Shown here in pieces: positions 17,656-26,554 of a stretch of DNA of 64,000 bases (the first letter of the stretch is position 1; the number at the start of each line of letters is the position of its first letter). The position numbers were made by a program, and so were the translations under genes. The stretch lies in NCBI RefSeq assembly GCF_900059565.1, contig NZ_FIZW01000002.1, positions 868,001-932,000 of the forward strand. The letters are read 5' to 3'. Origin of the DNA: Murdochiella massiliensis (lineage in GTDB: Bacteria; Bacillota; Clostridia; Tissierellales; Peptoniphilaceae). Below the pieces are notes generated by a model, which was not told where the DNA came from, did no database searches, and saw only the letters and a list, made by a program, of their open reading frames with translations.

Positions 17656-17870
17656 GTAGAGTGGTTTTGCCATTCTCGACAAAAACGCTCTACAGGTTTG
17701 CGCATGGCGGTAGTGGGCTTCCCTCGTTTTTGGCAAAAACCCTCTACTCTTGCGCCTGTGACGGTAGTGGGTTTTCCTCATGTTCAGCAAAAACCCTCTA
17801 CCGGTTTGCGCATGACGGTAGTGGGTTTCCCTCGTTTTTGGCAACTCCACTCCATAAATATCAATAAAGG
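17656..17870. repeat. Family B 54-bp hairpin array (copy B1), upstream of nuclease 2
   Basis: Units begin at 17656 (GTAGAGTGG), 17710, 17764 and 17818 (GTAGTGGG), exactly 54 bp apart. Each is a 38-nt hairpin (GTAGTGGGTTT ... AAACCCTCTAC) plus a 16-nt spacer. The last unit is truncated. The stem is unrelated to family A, but period, hairpin length and spacer length are the same. Confidence 0.92.
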
Positions 17871-17923
17871 CCAATCCATGATCGTCAGTTTAAACTATCT
17901 CCTGCTTTAGCGGTTCTAAAAGG

Positions 17924-18010
17924 AGCCGGCCTACGGCCAGCGGATTGAAAGCGCCGCCGAAGGCGGCTCCACTTCGATAACGGCGCCGCCAACAGCATTC
18001 CCGGCGGCGC
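17924..18010. repeat. Composite GC hairpins (family D)
   Basis: Three adjacent hairpins: GCCGGCCTACGGCC (17924-17940), CGCCGCCGAAGGCGGC (17952-17967) and GCGCCGCC...GGCGGCGC (17983-18010). The first two recur in the same order at 27498-27540. Confidence 0.75.
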
Positions 18011-18023
18011 TCCATTTCGTCGA

Positions 18024-18271
18024 CCCTGACTGGACAAAGATCCGCTTCTTGGCTAGGCTGGAGCAACGTGCATAACCCTGGCTGGCACACATTGCTCTCC
18101 GCGGCCAGGGCTATGCGGATGTCAAAAAGCCCTGGCTACAACAGTTCGTTTGTTCCAGCCAGGGGCGGAAGAGATCAAGTAGACCCTGGCTGATAAGCTT
18201 CTTTCCTACTAGCCAGGGTTTTGACGAAAAATTTGACCCTGGCAAAGGCACTACATCTTATCCAGCCAGGA
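18024..18271. repeat. Family A 54-bp hairpin array (copy A4)
   Basis: Arms at 18024 (CCCTGACT), 18076, 18103, 18130, 18157, 18184, 18211, 18237 and 18264, mostly 26-27 bp apart. It is followed by the conserved tail (GCAGAGTTTATGAACC) and by two GC-rich hairpin units to about 18370. Confidence 0.9.
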
Positions 18272-18467
18272 TCGCAGAGTTTATGAACCAAACGCGCGCT
18301 GCCAACGGCATTGCCAGCGGCGCTCCGCCTTTAACTGCGCCGCCAACAGCGTTTCCAGCGGCGCTCCGCTTACATCCCTTGCCCATAAGGACGCACCACG
18401 CAGCAGATCTCGCCCTCTTCACCACACAACCCCCGCGCCATGCAGCACGCCTTCCCCGCACTCCCAC

Positions 18468-18572
18468 GCGCCGGCATCCGTTCGCGCACCGCATCTTCGG
18501 CGAGCCGGAAATATGCCATCTACAAGCACCCCGCCGAGGCGAAGCCGGCGGCGCGCGAACGGATGCCGGCGC
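18468..18572. repeat. Perfect 20-bp inverted repeat with 65-base loop
   Basis: GCGCCGGCATCCGTTCGCGC (18468-18487) is exactly complementary to 18553-18572. The loop holds a second imperfect complement (CTTCGGCGAGCCGG against CCGCCGAGGCGAAG). There is no T-tract. It may be a transposable-element remnant or a large stem upstream of the promoter at 18603. Confidence 0.8.
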
Positions 18573-18602
18573 AATTCCCCACTTTTCCATAATATAAATT
18601 TG

Positions 18603-18611
18603 TGCTATACT
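18603..18611 (+). promoter_or_regulatory. Extended -10 promoter for the yitT-like transcript
   Basis: TGCTATACT fits an extended -10 (TGn plus TATACT). The -35 region (TTTTCC at 18583) is weak, as is common with extended -10 promoters. Transcription would start near 18618, leaving a leader of about 260 nt. Confidence 0.5.
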
Positions 18612-18616
18612 ATTCT

Positions 18617-18876
18617 CGTAACAGAAATGAGCAACATCCTGTGGGTGCCGCTAAGCGGTAGTTTTTATCTGAACACCTGGCTGTGAGCGGGTTCATGCGT
18701 TGTCTGATGTGGCACGATGAATCATTAAACGGCGAGGGAGACAGAGTTCTTACAAGAAAGAATTTCAAACAACAGCATCAACCACCACACGATTGTACAG
18801 CACGGAGTCTTCTCACGGCCAAGGCAATCTTTTTTTGGTTCGGAAGACACCGTGTCCGCGAATGCGAGGTGTCTTT
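18617..18876 (+). promoter_or_regulatory. Long structured 5' leader with a ribosome-binding-site hairpin
   Basis: About 260 nt separate the promoter from the start codon. Visible hairpins include CCGCT/AGCGG near 18650 and GAAC/GGTTC near 18675-18695. At the end AAGACACC (18844-18851) pairs perfectly with GGTGTCTT (18868-18875), burying the GAGGTG ribosome-binding site one base before the ATG. I do not recognise a known riboswitch class. A cis-acting translational switch is an inference. Confidence 0.45.
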
Positions 18877-19596
18877 ATGAAATTCTTGTCGAAAAAGTCA
18901 TGGAGAAATCAGCCCATGCAGCTGCTACGTCGTTTTGCGACGTGGATGAACTTATCCGTTTCGGATCTTTTTTTAATGGTTCTGGGCAATCTGACTATGG
19001 CTTTTGCCCTCTATAACATCCATATACCGTCCCGAATTACCGAAGGCGGTGTTCTTGGTGGCGTTGTCCTGTTGAATAAGGCTTTCGGGCTGGATCCGGC
19101 CATTTTGAGCGTTGTCTTGGACTTTACCCTTTATGGGCTGGGCATTCTTCTTTTGGAACGCGGATTTTTGAAAAAGGCTGTGTTTTCCACACTTTCCTAT
19201 GCCGCTTCCTTGAAGATTTTTTCCGCGATCGGTCCGGTTTTACCGTCCCTTGAAAATGCGCCTTATCTGGCGGCCATCGTCGGTGGATTGCTTCTTGGCG
19301 CAGGATGCGGTCTTGTTGTTACCCGAGGCGGCGCTGCCGGTGGAGACGACTGCCTTGCCTTGATCCTCAAAAAGCGCACATCACTATCGTTAAGCGGAGC
19401 GTACTTCATCAGCGACGCGGTAGTCCTTGGCCTATCCTTCTTCGTCTACCTGCCGGCACAAAACCTGCTGTGGTCCTTTCTTACGACCCTCATCTCGTCA
19501 TTTGTGGTCGGACAATTTGAGCTGCGTCTGCCGAAACCGGAAGCTCTTGCCCTGCCCATGAAGCAGCGAACTGATGCGTCCAACGCGCGCGCCTGA
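18877..19596 (+). CDS. YitT-family (DUF161) integral membrane protein
   Basis: A 239-residue protein with about five hydrophobic segments. It has family hallmarks: an N-terminal amphipathic region, NIHIPSRITEGGVLGGVVLL, FTLYGLGILLLERGF, and the glycine-rich GGLLLGAGCGLVVTRGGAAGGDDCLALILKK. It lacks the full C-terminal DUF2179 cytoplasmic domain of longer YitT proteins and ends about 50 residues after the membrane part. Function is unknown in the family. The ATG at 18877 is chosen because an earlier ATG (18793) lies inside the leader and lacks a ribosome-binding site. Confidence 0.8.
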   Translation: MKFLSKKSWRNQPMQLLRRFATWMNLSVSDLFLMVLGNLTMAFALYNIHIPSRITEGGVLGGVVLLNKAFGLDPAILSVVLDFTLYGLGILLLERGFLKKAVFSTLSYAASLKIFSAIGPVLPSLENAPYLAAIVGGLLLGAGCGLVVTRGGAAGGDDCLALILKKRTSLSLSGAYFISDAVVLGLSFFVYLPAQNLLWSFLTTLISSFVVGQFELRLPKPEALALPMKQRTDASNARA

Positions 19597-19706
19597 ACAA
19601 ACTAAGAAACCGCGACGTTTTCGGTTTTCTCCATGTTTCCCTTCCGTTATAATGATCTTAAAAAAACGGATATAATGATCTTAAAAATGCGGAAAAGGAG
19701 GTTGCC

Positions 19707-20510
19707 GTGAAACGTCGCTTTTTTGTTGTGTTGCTGCTTCTATTTCTGCTGTGTCCTTCCCTATCCCACGCCGATATGGGGCCTAAGCCCTACGTCTCGG
19801 TGCATATTACCGGATCGGACAAGCGCTACTACGCAACCTTGTTATCTTCCTCTGCAGAATATGGTCCATGGAGAGCGAATAAGGTCTGGACCACCGATGC
19901 GCCGGATTCCATTCAGCAAAAATTCCAGCAGTTTTCACTTCCCGAAGACTATTATTTTTTAGGCTATGTAGCGGAAGCGGCCCCTCGCGATTTTCGTTGG
20001 GGCTACTATCCGCCGGAAACTTTTCGCATCCTCCTTTATGACGAGAAAGCGGATCATTTTTTGCTGAGTGCGCCGCTCACGCGCCACGCTTTACAAAATG
20101 AGTATACCGTCACCGTAAAAGAAGACCGCATCACCGACATTCGTTTCCGCTATGACTATCTGGCGGATGTTCCGAAGCTTCTGGCGCTGATCGTCGGCAC
20201 GATCCTGATTGAGCTCGCCGTCGCCTACCTGCTGGGAATCCGAAAGGCAACGTCACTCCGCTACATCGCGCTTGTGAATCTCGGCACGCAGGCGCTTCTC
20301 CATCTCGGCTTATGGTTCATCGGTTTCCGACTGGGGACAACCGGCATCATGCAGGTCATGCGTCCTGTCTTGTTGCTTCCCCTGGAAGCCCTTGTCCTCG
20401 GCATCGAAGCTTTTCTCTACCGCAGAAAACTGCCGAAAGAACAGCATCCCGTTCGCTATGCCGTAATTGCCAATCTGGTGAGTTACACGTTCAGCCTGCT
20501 GATCCCGTAA
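19707..20510 (+). CDS. Exported/membrane protein of unknown function (ADMGPKP type)
   Basis: A 267-residue protein starting at GTG, after a strong AAAAGGAGG site. A cleavable signal peptide (about 1-22, ending SHA) is followed by DMGPKPYVSVHI, a motif I associate with a conserved but unnamed Firmicutes family. Residues 25-150 would be extracytoplasmic. The C-terminal third has about four membrane segments (LLALIVGTILIELAVAYLL and later ones). No catalytic motif is seen. It lies 110 bp after the YitT gene and may share its transcript. Confidence 0.7.
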   Translation: MKRRFFVVLLLLFLLCPSLSHADMGPKPYVSVHITGSDKRYYATLLSSSAEYGPWRANKVWTTDAPDSIQQKFQQFSLPEDYYFLGYVAEAAPRDFRWGYYPPETFRILLYDEKADHFLLSAPLTRHALQNEYTVTVKEDRITDIRFRYDYLADVPKLLALIVGTILIELAVAYLLGIRKATSLRYIALVNLGTQALLHLGLWFIGFRLGTTGIMQVMRPVLLLPLEALVLGIEAFLYRRKLPKEQHPVRYAVIANLVSYTFSLLIP

Positions 20511-20538
20511 CGCGATTCAGAATCGAAGAAACGGAACG

Positions 20539-20623
20539 AAAAAGGAGCCGTGTTTGAACTGCCCCCAATGTTAGACCAAAAAGCCTAACTTGAGGAGGCC
20601 AGTTTAGCTAATGGCTCCTTTTT
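20539..20623 (+). terminator. Terminator whose loop carries an inserted IS-end element
   Basis: AAAAAGGAGCC (20539-20549) pairs with GGCTCCTTTTT (20613-20623), giving an intrinsic terminator for the upstream gene. The 63-nt loop is far longer than normal because it contains the 52-bp palindromic element described separately. Without it the loop would be about 11 nt. Confidence 0.75.
20555..20606. mobile_element. 52-bp MITE-like element made of two IS3-type ends
   Basis: The left part TGAACTGCCCCCAATGTTAG resembles the terminal repeat of the IS3 element here (TGAACTGTCCCCCAAATG). The right part is an inverted, diverged copy (GGCCAGTTTA at the end). The two ends are joined by about five A residues with no coding sequence, as in a minimal MITE. 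Confidence 0.55.
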
Positions 20624-20753
20624 AATGGATAAATTCTTTCCGCTTTTTCTACTTTTGTAGCGCCTCCATGGTGAAAACGACGCAAGAAATGGCAGCCTTC
20701 TCTAAGGCTTACCTCTCACCGTCGCAACGTGCGAAGCCGTGGTTTCTCCAACG

Positions 20754-22460
20754 TTACATCTCTTTGACCGCAGCAACCACGCGCGAAACAGCCTCTTCCA
20801 CCGACACATCCTCGTTGGTCATTTCACGGCGAGTGGAGTATTCCACCATGCCATCGGCGGCGTTGCGGCCGACGGTGATGCGCAGCGGAATCCCGATGAG
20901 GTCACGATCATTGAATTTCACGCCCGGACGCTCGTCACGGTCGTCGAGAAGAACCTCGACACCTTCCTTTTCAAGGCGCTCGTAGAGCGCGTCGGCAAGC
21001 TGCATCTGGGCATCATCCTTGGTTTTCATCACGGTAATCATCACGTGATACGGAGCAGCGATGAGCGGCCAAATCATGCCCTTCTCATCGTGATTTTGTT
21101 CGATGATGGCCGAAACCACACGGGTTATGCCGATGCCGTAAGAGCCCATCACGAGCGGACGCGCGACGCCGTTTTCGTCCAATACCGTTGCGCCGAGGGC
21201 TTCGGAATATTTTGTTCCGAGCTGAAAGATGTTGCCCACTTCGATGCCGCGGGCAAACTGCAGCGGATTGCCATGAACGGGGTCGAGATCACCTTCGGCA
21301 ACCATCCAGAGATCCTCCGCAATTTCACCGTCAAAATCACGGCCGAAATTGACATTTTTCAGGTGTGTATCCGCCTTATTCGCGCCGCAGACGAGGTTTG
21401 CACGCGTCGTGACGGCGGCATCTAAAATGGTGCGCACCGTATCGGGAAGACCGACCGGACCGGTAAAGCCTGCCGGGGCGCCCGTCACACGTTCGATGGT
21501 TTCATCGTCGAGCATCTCAATTTCATGCTCCGGTTTGTGCAAATAGGCGATGAGCTTGGACATATTGAGTTCACGCTCCGCCGGCATAAAGACGAACACG
21601 GGTTCGCCGCTAACGCGCAGACAAATGGCCTTGATCATCTTGTGCGCCGGGATGTGCAAAAAGTCTTCCAACTCCTCAATCGTATGGGCATTCGGTGTGT
21701 CAAGCGACTCGACCGGCAAGGGTTCTTCCGCCGGATACGTCGGCTTCTGCATAGACGCCTTTTCATCTGTCGCGGCATAGCCGCCTTCCGCATAGACGAT
21801 GACGCCCTCACCGATTTCCGAAAGTGCAGTAAATTCATGCGACACACGGCCGCCCATGGCGCCGGAATCGCCCTGCACGACGCGGTAGTTGATGCCCAGA
21901 CGATCAAAAACACGTACATAGGCATCCCACATCACTTGATAGGCGGCTTCCAGCCCTTCCTGATCAATATCAAAGGTGTAGGCATCCTTCATCAGAAACT
22001 CACAGGAACGGTTGATGCCGAAGCGCGGACGCTTCTCATCGCGGTATTTCCAGCCGATCTGATAGAGGTTGAGCGGCAACTGTTTATAGCTGCGCAATTC
22101 TTCTTTTACTAAGTCGGTAAAGTATTCTTCCGCCGTGGGGCCGAGAGCGAACTCCTTTTCGTGGCGATCCGTCAACTTGAACATTTCCGGGCCGAAGGTG
22201 TCCCAACGACCGGAGGCTTCCCAGATCTCTTTCGGCTGCAAGTTCGATACGCGAATTTCCTGGGCGCCCGCCCGATCCATCTCTTCGCGTACCACCTCTT
22301 CAATCTTGCGTACGACACGATAGCCAAGCGGCAAATACGTATAAATGCCGGAAGCGGCTTTGCGAATCATGCCGGCACGCAGAAGCAACTGATGGCTGGG
22401 GACTTCCGCATCCCCCGGCACTTCGCGCAGCGTCGGCATATAGAAGCGTTTCATTCTCAT
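20754..22460 (-). CDS. proS: Prolyl-tRNA synthetase (bacterial type with editing insertion)
   Basis: A 568-residue class II synthetase that charges tRNA-Pro. Motif 1 region (AGMIRKAASGIYTYLPLGYRVVRKIE), motif 2 (YQIGWKYRDEKRPRFGINRSCEFLMKD split by a turn) and motif 3 (LVMGSYGIGITRV) are present. The YbaK-like editing domain lies between motifs 2 and 3 (around 230-390), the bacterial arrangement that removes mischarged Ala. The start at 22460 follows AGGGAG. The first base of the gene is one base from the end of prfB, so the two genes are probably co-transcribed. Confidence 0.96.
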   Translation of the reverse strand: MRMKRFYMPTLREVPGDAEVPSHQLLLRAGMIRKAASGIYTYLPLGYRVVRKIEEVVREEMDRAGAQEIRVSNLQPKEIWEASGRWDTFGPEMFKLTDRHEKEFALGPTAEEYFTDLVKEELRSYKQLPLNLYQIGWKYRDEKRPRFGINRSCEFLMKDAYTFDIDQEGLEAAYQVMWDAYVRVFDRLGINYRVVQGDSGAMGGRVSHEFTALSEIGEGVIVYAEGGYAATDEKASMQKPTYPAEEPLPVESLDTPNAHTIEELEDFLHIPAHKMIKAICLRVSGEPVFVFMPAERELNMSKLIAYLHKPEHEIEMLDDETIERVTGAPAGFTGPVGLPDTVRTILDAAVTTRANLVCGANKADTHLKNVNFGRDFDGEIAEDLWMVAEGDLDPVHGNPLQFARGIEVGNIFQLGTKYSEALGATVLDENGVARPLVMGSYGIGITRVVSAIIEQNHDEKGMIWPLIAAPYHVMITVMKTKDDAQMQLADALYERLEKEGVEVLLDDRDERPGVKFNDRDLIGIPLRITVGRNAADGMVEYSTRREMTNEDVSVEEAVSRVVAAVKEM

Positions 22461-22461
22461 G

Positions 22462-23581
22462 TTATTCTCCCTTCGCTTCCTGCTGGGCATGCCAGTTCAG
22501 GTACGCGTCCACAAACGGATCGAGATCGCCGTCCATCACTTTTTCAATGTTGCCCGTCTCCTCACCGGTACGATGGTCCTTTACCATCGTATACGGTTGA
22601 AACACATAGGAACGAATCTGGGATCCCCACGCGATCTGTTTATAGGATCCTTGAATATCCTCGATCTTTTCGCGGTGTTCCTCTTCCTTAATCTGTACGA
22701 GCTTGGCGATGAGCATCTCCATCGCTTTGGCACGGTTCTGAATCTGGGAACGTTCATTTTGACACGTGACGACCACACCGGTCGGCAAATGCGTAATGCG
22801 GATGGCGGAATCGGTGGTGTTGACATGCTGACCGCCGGCTCCGGACGAACGATAGGTATCCACCTTGATGTCCTTGTCGTCGATCTGAATTTCGCCCGTG
22901 TCCTTCAGAACGGGATAGACGTCCACGCTCGCAAACGAGGTATGGCGGCGGCTTTGCGAATCAAACGGCGAGATACGCACCAAGCGATGTACCCCCTTTT
23001 CACCTTTGCAATAGCCATAGGCATCGTAGCCCTTAATCTCAAATTGCACTGACTTGATACCGCCCGTTTCTTCCGTATTGATGTCGGTTAGTGTCACCTT
23101 CCAGTCCTTGGTCTGGAACCAGCGCTCATACATACGCATAAGCATTCCGGCCCAGTCCATAGCTTCGGTACCCCCTGATCCGGCATGAATGGAAAGGTAG
23201 CAGTCGTTGGCATCGTAATCGCCGGAAAGCAGCGCTTTTTTGGAGAGCGCCTCCAGCTTTTTTTCCATCTGCGCCAACGCGTCGGTCAAATCGTCTTTTT
23301 CTTCCTGGTATTCGTCTTCACTAAAGAGTTCCACCAGTCCGTTCAGATCTTCATAGGCTGTCTCGATTTCCTGATAGGCATCGACGTTCGCCTTTTTGCC
23401 GTTAAGCTCCACCATCACGCTTTGCGCCGCATCGGAGTCATTCCAAAAATCGGTCTCTACTGTCTTTTGGCTTAACGCTTTGACGGATTCCTCTAAGCCG
23501 GCAATGTCAAAGAGAACTCCTTAACTCACTCAAATGCACCCGGACGGTTTCCAGATGCTGTCGCATTTCATACAGTTCCAT
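22462..23581 (-). CDS. prfB: Peptide chain release factor 2, with programmed +1 frameshift
   Basis: RF2 releases peptides at UGA and UAA. The gene starts at ATG 23581 (after GGAGGAAGC), reads 24 codons (MELYEMRQHLETV...), meets an in-frame UGA at 23507-23509 and continues in the +1 frame at GAC. The total is 372 residues, the usual RF2 length. The site is CTT TGA C with AGGAG just upstream, the classical autoregulatory element. RISPFDS holds the SPF stop-codon motif, and SSGAGGQHVN holds the catalytic GGQ. Taking the second frame alone (from 23418) would lose the N-terminus. Confidence 0.96.
23506..23525 (-). promoter_or_regulatory. prfB programmed +1 frameshift site
   Basis: On the minus strand AAGGAG, a few codons of spacing and CTTTGAC: an internal Shine-Dalgarno-like element, the slippery CUU codon and the UGA stop. 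Low RF2 slows termination at UGA and favours the shift, so RF2 controls its own synthesis. Confidence 0.93.
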
Positions 23582-23731
23582 GCTTCCTCCTTCGCTATGG
23601 CCACGTTGCCGAAATCGTTGCGTCCGGCAATGCCGCGGCCGGCTCGTTGCTACAACGTAGCGTAAAACGATTAAATACCGCACCAACGGCTCACACGCAT
23701 TGATTCTATCGCGCCGGCAGCGGTTTTCTCT

Positions 23732-26554
23732 TTACCGGTCAAAACGACCGTGACAGTTCTTGTATTTCTTGCCGCTGCCGCATGGGCAGGGATCATTGCG
23801 TCCGATCTTCTTGTTCTTGCGCACGAAGGTGCGATTTTCAGGCTCGGCTTCGTCGCCTGCACCGATAGCACGCGTCGGGGTCGCCACCGCGGTACGGACC
23901 ACCTCACGCTTCGGCGGTTCGATGTGATAGAGCACACGCACCGTCTCTTCGCGGATGGATTCGTTCATCGCGTTAAACATATCGTAGCCTTCATTGGCAT
24001 AGGCACGCACCGGATCTTCGTTGCCCATGGCACGAATGCCGATGCCCTTGCGCAACTGATCCATCGCATCGATGTGATCCATCCACTTGGTATCCACCGC
24101 ACGCAAAAGCACCATGCGCTCCACCTCACGCATGACAGAAGGCGTAATTTCCTCTTCTTTGCGGGCGTAGAGATCGTCGGCAATATGAATGAGCTGATCC
24201 TTGAGATCTTGCGGTTTCATGCCTTGGAGTTGGCCAACGGCCACCGCGCCCTTGGGCAGAAAAATGTTGTTCAGATAATTAAACAAGCCTTCCATTTCCC
24301 ACTGTTCAGGCGGTATATCTACTCCACAGAAACTGTCAACGGCATCGGAAACCACACCGTGAATCATTTCGACAATTTCGTCGCGCATATCTTCGCCGTT
24401 CAGTACGCGGTTGCGCTCACCGTAGACGGTGTTGCGCTGCATGTTCATGATGTTGTCGTAATCCAACACCTGTTTACGAGTAGCAAAGTTGTTGGATTCC
24501 ACCTTCTTCTGTGCTCGTTCGATGGATTTCGTCAGGATACCCGCCTGGAGGGGTTCATCCTCCGGGAAAGCTCCCGATTCCACGAATTTCTGCATCCGCT
24601 CACTGCCGAAGAGGCGCATGAGCTTATCTTCCAGTGAGATGAAGAATTGGGATGTTCCGGGATCGCCCTGTCGTCCGGATCGACCGCGCAGCTGGTTATC
24701 AATACGTCTTGCCTCGTGGCGCTCAGTACCCAGAATGAACAGTCCGCCGACGGCTTTCACCTTTTCCGCATTTTCTTTGGTTTCGATGGAAAATTCTTTC
24801 TTCAGGCGCTGGAACTTTTCCCGGGCATCCAGAATTTCGCGTCCGGTAATCCAGGCCTCTTCTTCACTCTCTTCGCCGGCACTATTCGCCGGGAAGGTTT
24901 CTTCGGGCTCGACATGACGGAAGCTGTCTGCCCATTCGATGAGCTCCGCACTGTCGCCGTCTTTTTCCATCTGTTTTTTCGCCATCCACTCGGCATTGCC
25001 GCCCAACACAATATCGGTACCACGACCGGCCATATTGGTCGCGATGGTCACTTCGCCGAAGCGACCAGCTTGCGCGACAATCTCCGCTTCGTGTCGATGC
25101 TGTTTGGCATTAAGAACATGATGTTTGATGCCGGCTTTCTTGAGCATCTTGGAGATCTTTTCGGACGTCTCGATATCGACGGTGCCGACCAGAATCGGTT
25201 GCCCCGTGGCATGAATTTCCTGAATCTCCCGCACGATGGCGCGGAATTTTTCCTCTTCATGGGCATAGATCGCGTCTTCGCGGTCAATGCGAGCAATGGG
25301 CTTGTTGGTTGGAATTTCAATCACATCGATGTGATAAATTTCGCTGAATTCATCCGCTTCGGTAAGACCGGTTCCGGTCATGCCGGCCAGCTTTTCATAC
25401 ATACGGAAGAAGTTCTGGAAGGTAACCGTCGCAAGCGTCTTCGACTCACTCTTGATGGTAACGCCTTCTTTGGCTTCAATCGCCTGATGAAGACCTTCAC
25501 TATAACGACGTCCCTCCATAATACGACCGGTAAACTCGTCAACAATTTTGACCTCGTCGTTGTCGACCACATAGTCAATATCGCGGCGCATCGTGGTTCG
25601 CGCCTTCAGTGCCTGATTGATGTAGTGCATGAGCTCCATGTGACTCGGATCGGAGATGTTTTCTACATGGAAATAGGCTTCTGCTTTGCCGTTTCCTTGT
25701 TCGGTAAGGTTTGCCGTTTTGCGCTTTTCATCCACCACATAGTCGACCGTTTCCAGCTTATGCTCTTCCAAAAGTGAATCCAGCTTGTTGAGCTCTTCGT
25801 TCGGATCCAGCACACGTCCTTCCAATGTTTGCACGAACACATCTGCACGCGAATACATCTCAGTGGACGGATCGCCCATGCCAGAGATAATCAATGGCGT
25901 ACGCGCCTCATCAATGAGGATGGAGTCGACTTCGTCGACGATGGCATAATGCAGTTTTCTTTGCACCACGCCGGATTTATAAATGGCCATGTTATCACGC
26001 AGATAGTCAAAACCAAACTGGTTATTGGTACCATAGGTGATGTCGGCATTGTACGCATGCTTACGTTCTTCCTGTTCCATGGGCTGCAAAACCACCCCCA
26101 CGTTGAGACCCAGGAACTGATGTACTTTTCCCATCCATTCGGCGTCGCGCTGTGCCAGGTAGTCGTTAACGGTAACGATGTGCACGCCTTCACCCGCCAA
26201 TGCATTCAGATACGCCGGCATCGTAGCCACCAACGTTTTTCCTTCACCGGTCTTCATCTCCGCGATGCGCCCCTGATGCAGAATGATTCCACCGATGATC
26301 TGAACGGGATACGGCTTCATCCCCAGCACTCGCCATGCCGCCTCCCGAACCGTGGCAAACGCCTCCGGCAGCAATGCATCGAGCGTCTCACCACCCTGAT
26401 AGCGCTTCTTGTACTCCTCTGTTTTCGCCCGCAGCTCGCTGTCCGAGAGTTTTTCCATCTCCGGTTCCAGCGCCAGCACCGCGTCCACCTGAGGACGTAT
26501 TTTATCAATTTCCTTTTCACTGAAGGATTTCGTTAAAAAATCAAATAAGCCCAT
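23732..26554 (-). CDS. secA: Preprotein translocase ATPase SecA
   Basis: A 940-residue SecA that drives export through SecYEG. Walker A is visible (MKTGEGKTLVA), as are the DEAD-like DEVDSILIDEARTP, the preprotein cross-linking region, the second motor domain (TNMAGRGTDIVLGGN and the RRIDNQLRGRSGRQGDPG finger), the helical wing/scaffold and the C-terminal zinc-binding tail (CPCGSGKKYKNCH). GGGAG precedes the ATG. Long HPF, which often lies next to secA in Firmicutes, is 7 kb away here, beyond a repeat and IS island and the lyase operon. Confidence 0.97.
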   Translation of the reverse strand: MGLFDFLTKSFSEKEIDKIRPQVDAVLALEPEMEKLSDSELRAKTEEYKKRYQGGETLDALLPEAFATVREAAWRVLGMKPYPVQIIGGIILHQGRIAEMKTGEGKTLVATMPAYLNALAGEGVHIVTVNDYLAQRDAEWMGKVHQFLGLNVGVVLQPMEQEERKHAYNADITYGTNNQFGFDYLRDNMAIYKSGVVQRKLHYAIVDEVDSILIDEARTPLIISGMGDPSTEMYSRADVFVQTLEGRVLDPNEELNKLDSLLEEHKLETVDYVVDEKRKTANLTEQGNGKAEAYFHVENISDPSHMELMHYINQALKARTTMRRDIDYVVDNDEVKIVDEFTGRIMEGRRYSEGLHQAIEAKEGVTIKSESKTLATVTFQNFFRMYEKLAGMTGTGLTEADEFSEIYHIDVIEIPTNKPIARIDREDAIYAHEEEKFRAIVREIQEIHATGQPILVGTVDIETSEKISKMLKKAGIKHHVLNAKQHRHEAEIVAQAGRFGEVTIATNMAGRGTDIVLGGNAEWMAKKQMEKDGDSAELIEWADSFRHVEPEETFPANSAGEESEEEAWITGREILDAREKFQRLKKEFSIETKENAEKVKAVGGLFILGTERHEARRIDNQLRGRSGRQGDPGTSQFFISLEDKLMRLFGSERMQKFVESGAFPEDEPLQAGILTKSIERAQKKVESNNFATRKQVLDYDNIMNMQRNTVYGERNRVLNGEDMRDEIVEMIHGVVSDAVDSFCGVDIPPEQWEMEGLFNYLNNIFLPKGAVAVGQLQGMKPQDLKDQLIHIADDLYARKEEEITPSVMREVERMVLLRAVDTKWMDHIDAMDQLRKGIGIRAMGNEDPVRAYANEGYDMFNAMNESIREETVRVLYHIEPPKREVVRTAVATPTRAIGAGDEAEPENRTFVRKNKKIGRNDPCPCGSGKKYKNCHGRFDR

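Noticed and set aside
18617..18876. Known riboswitch or 6S/SRP/tmRNA gene in the yitT leader
   Set aside because: I could not match the conserved cores of guanidine, fluoride, M-box, T-box, 6S, SRP or tmRNA classes to the sequence by eye.
22462..23418. prfB as a simple 318-codon gene
   Set aside because: It would lack the RF2 N-terminus. The upstream 24-codon frame with CTT TGA C and AGGAG restores the full length through the known +1 frameshift, so the in-frame UGA is not a pseudogene mark.
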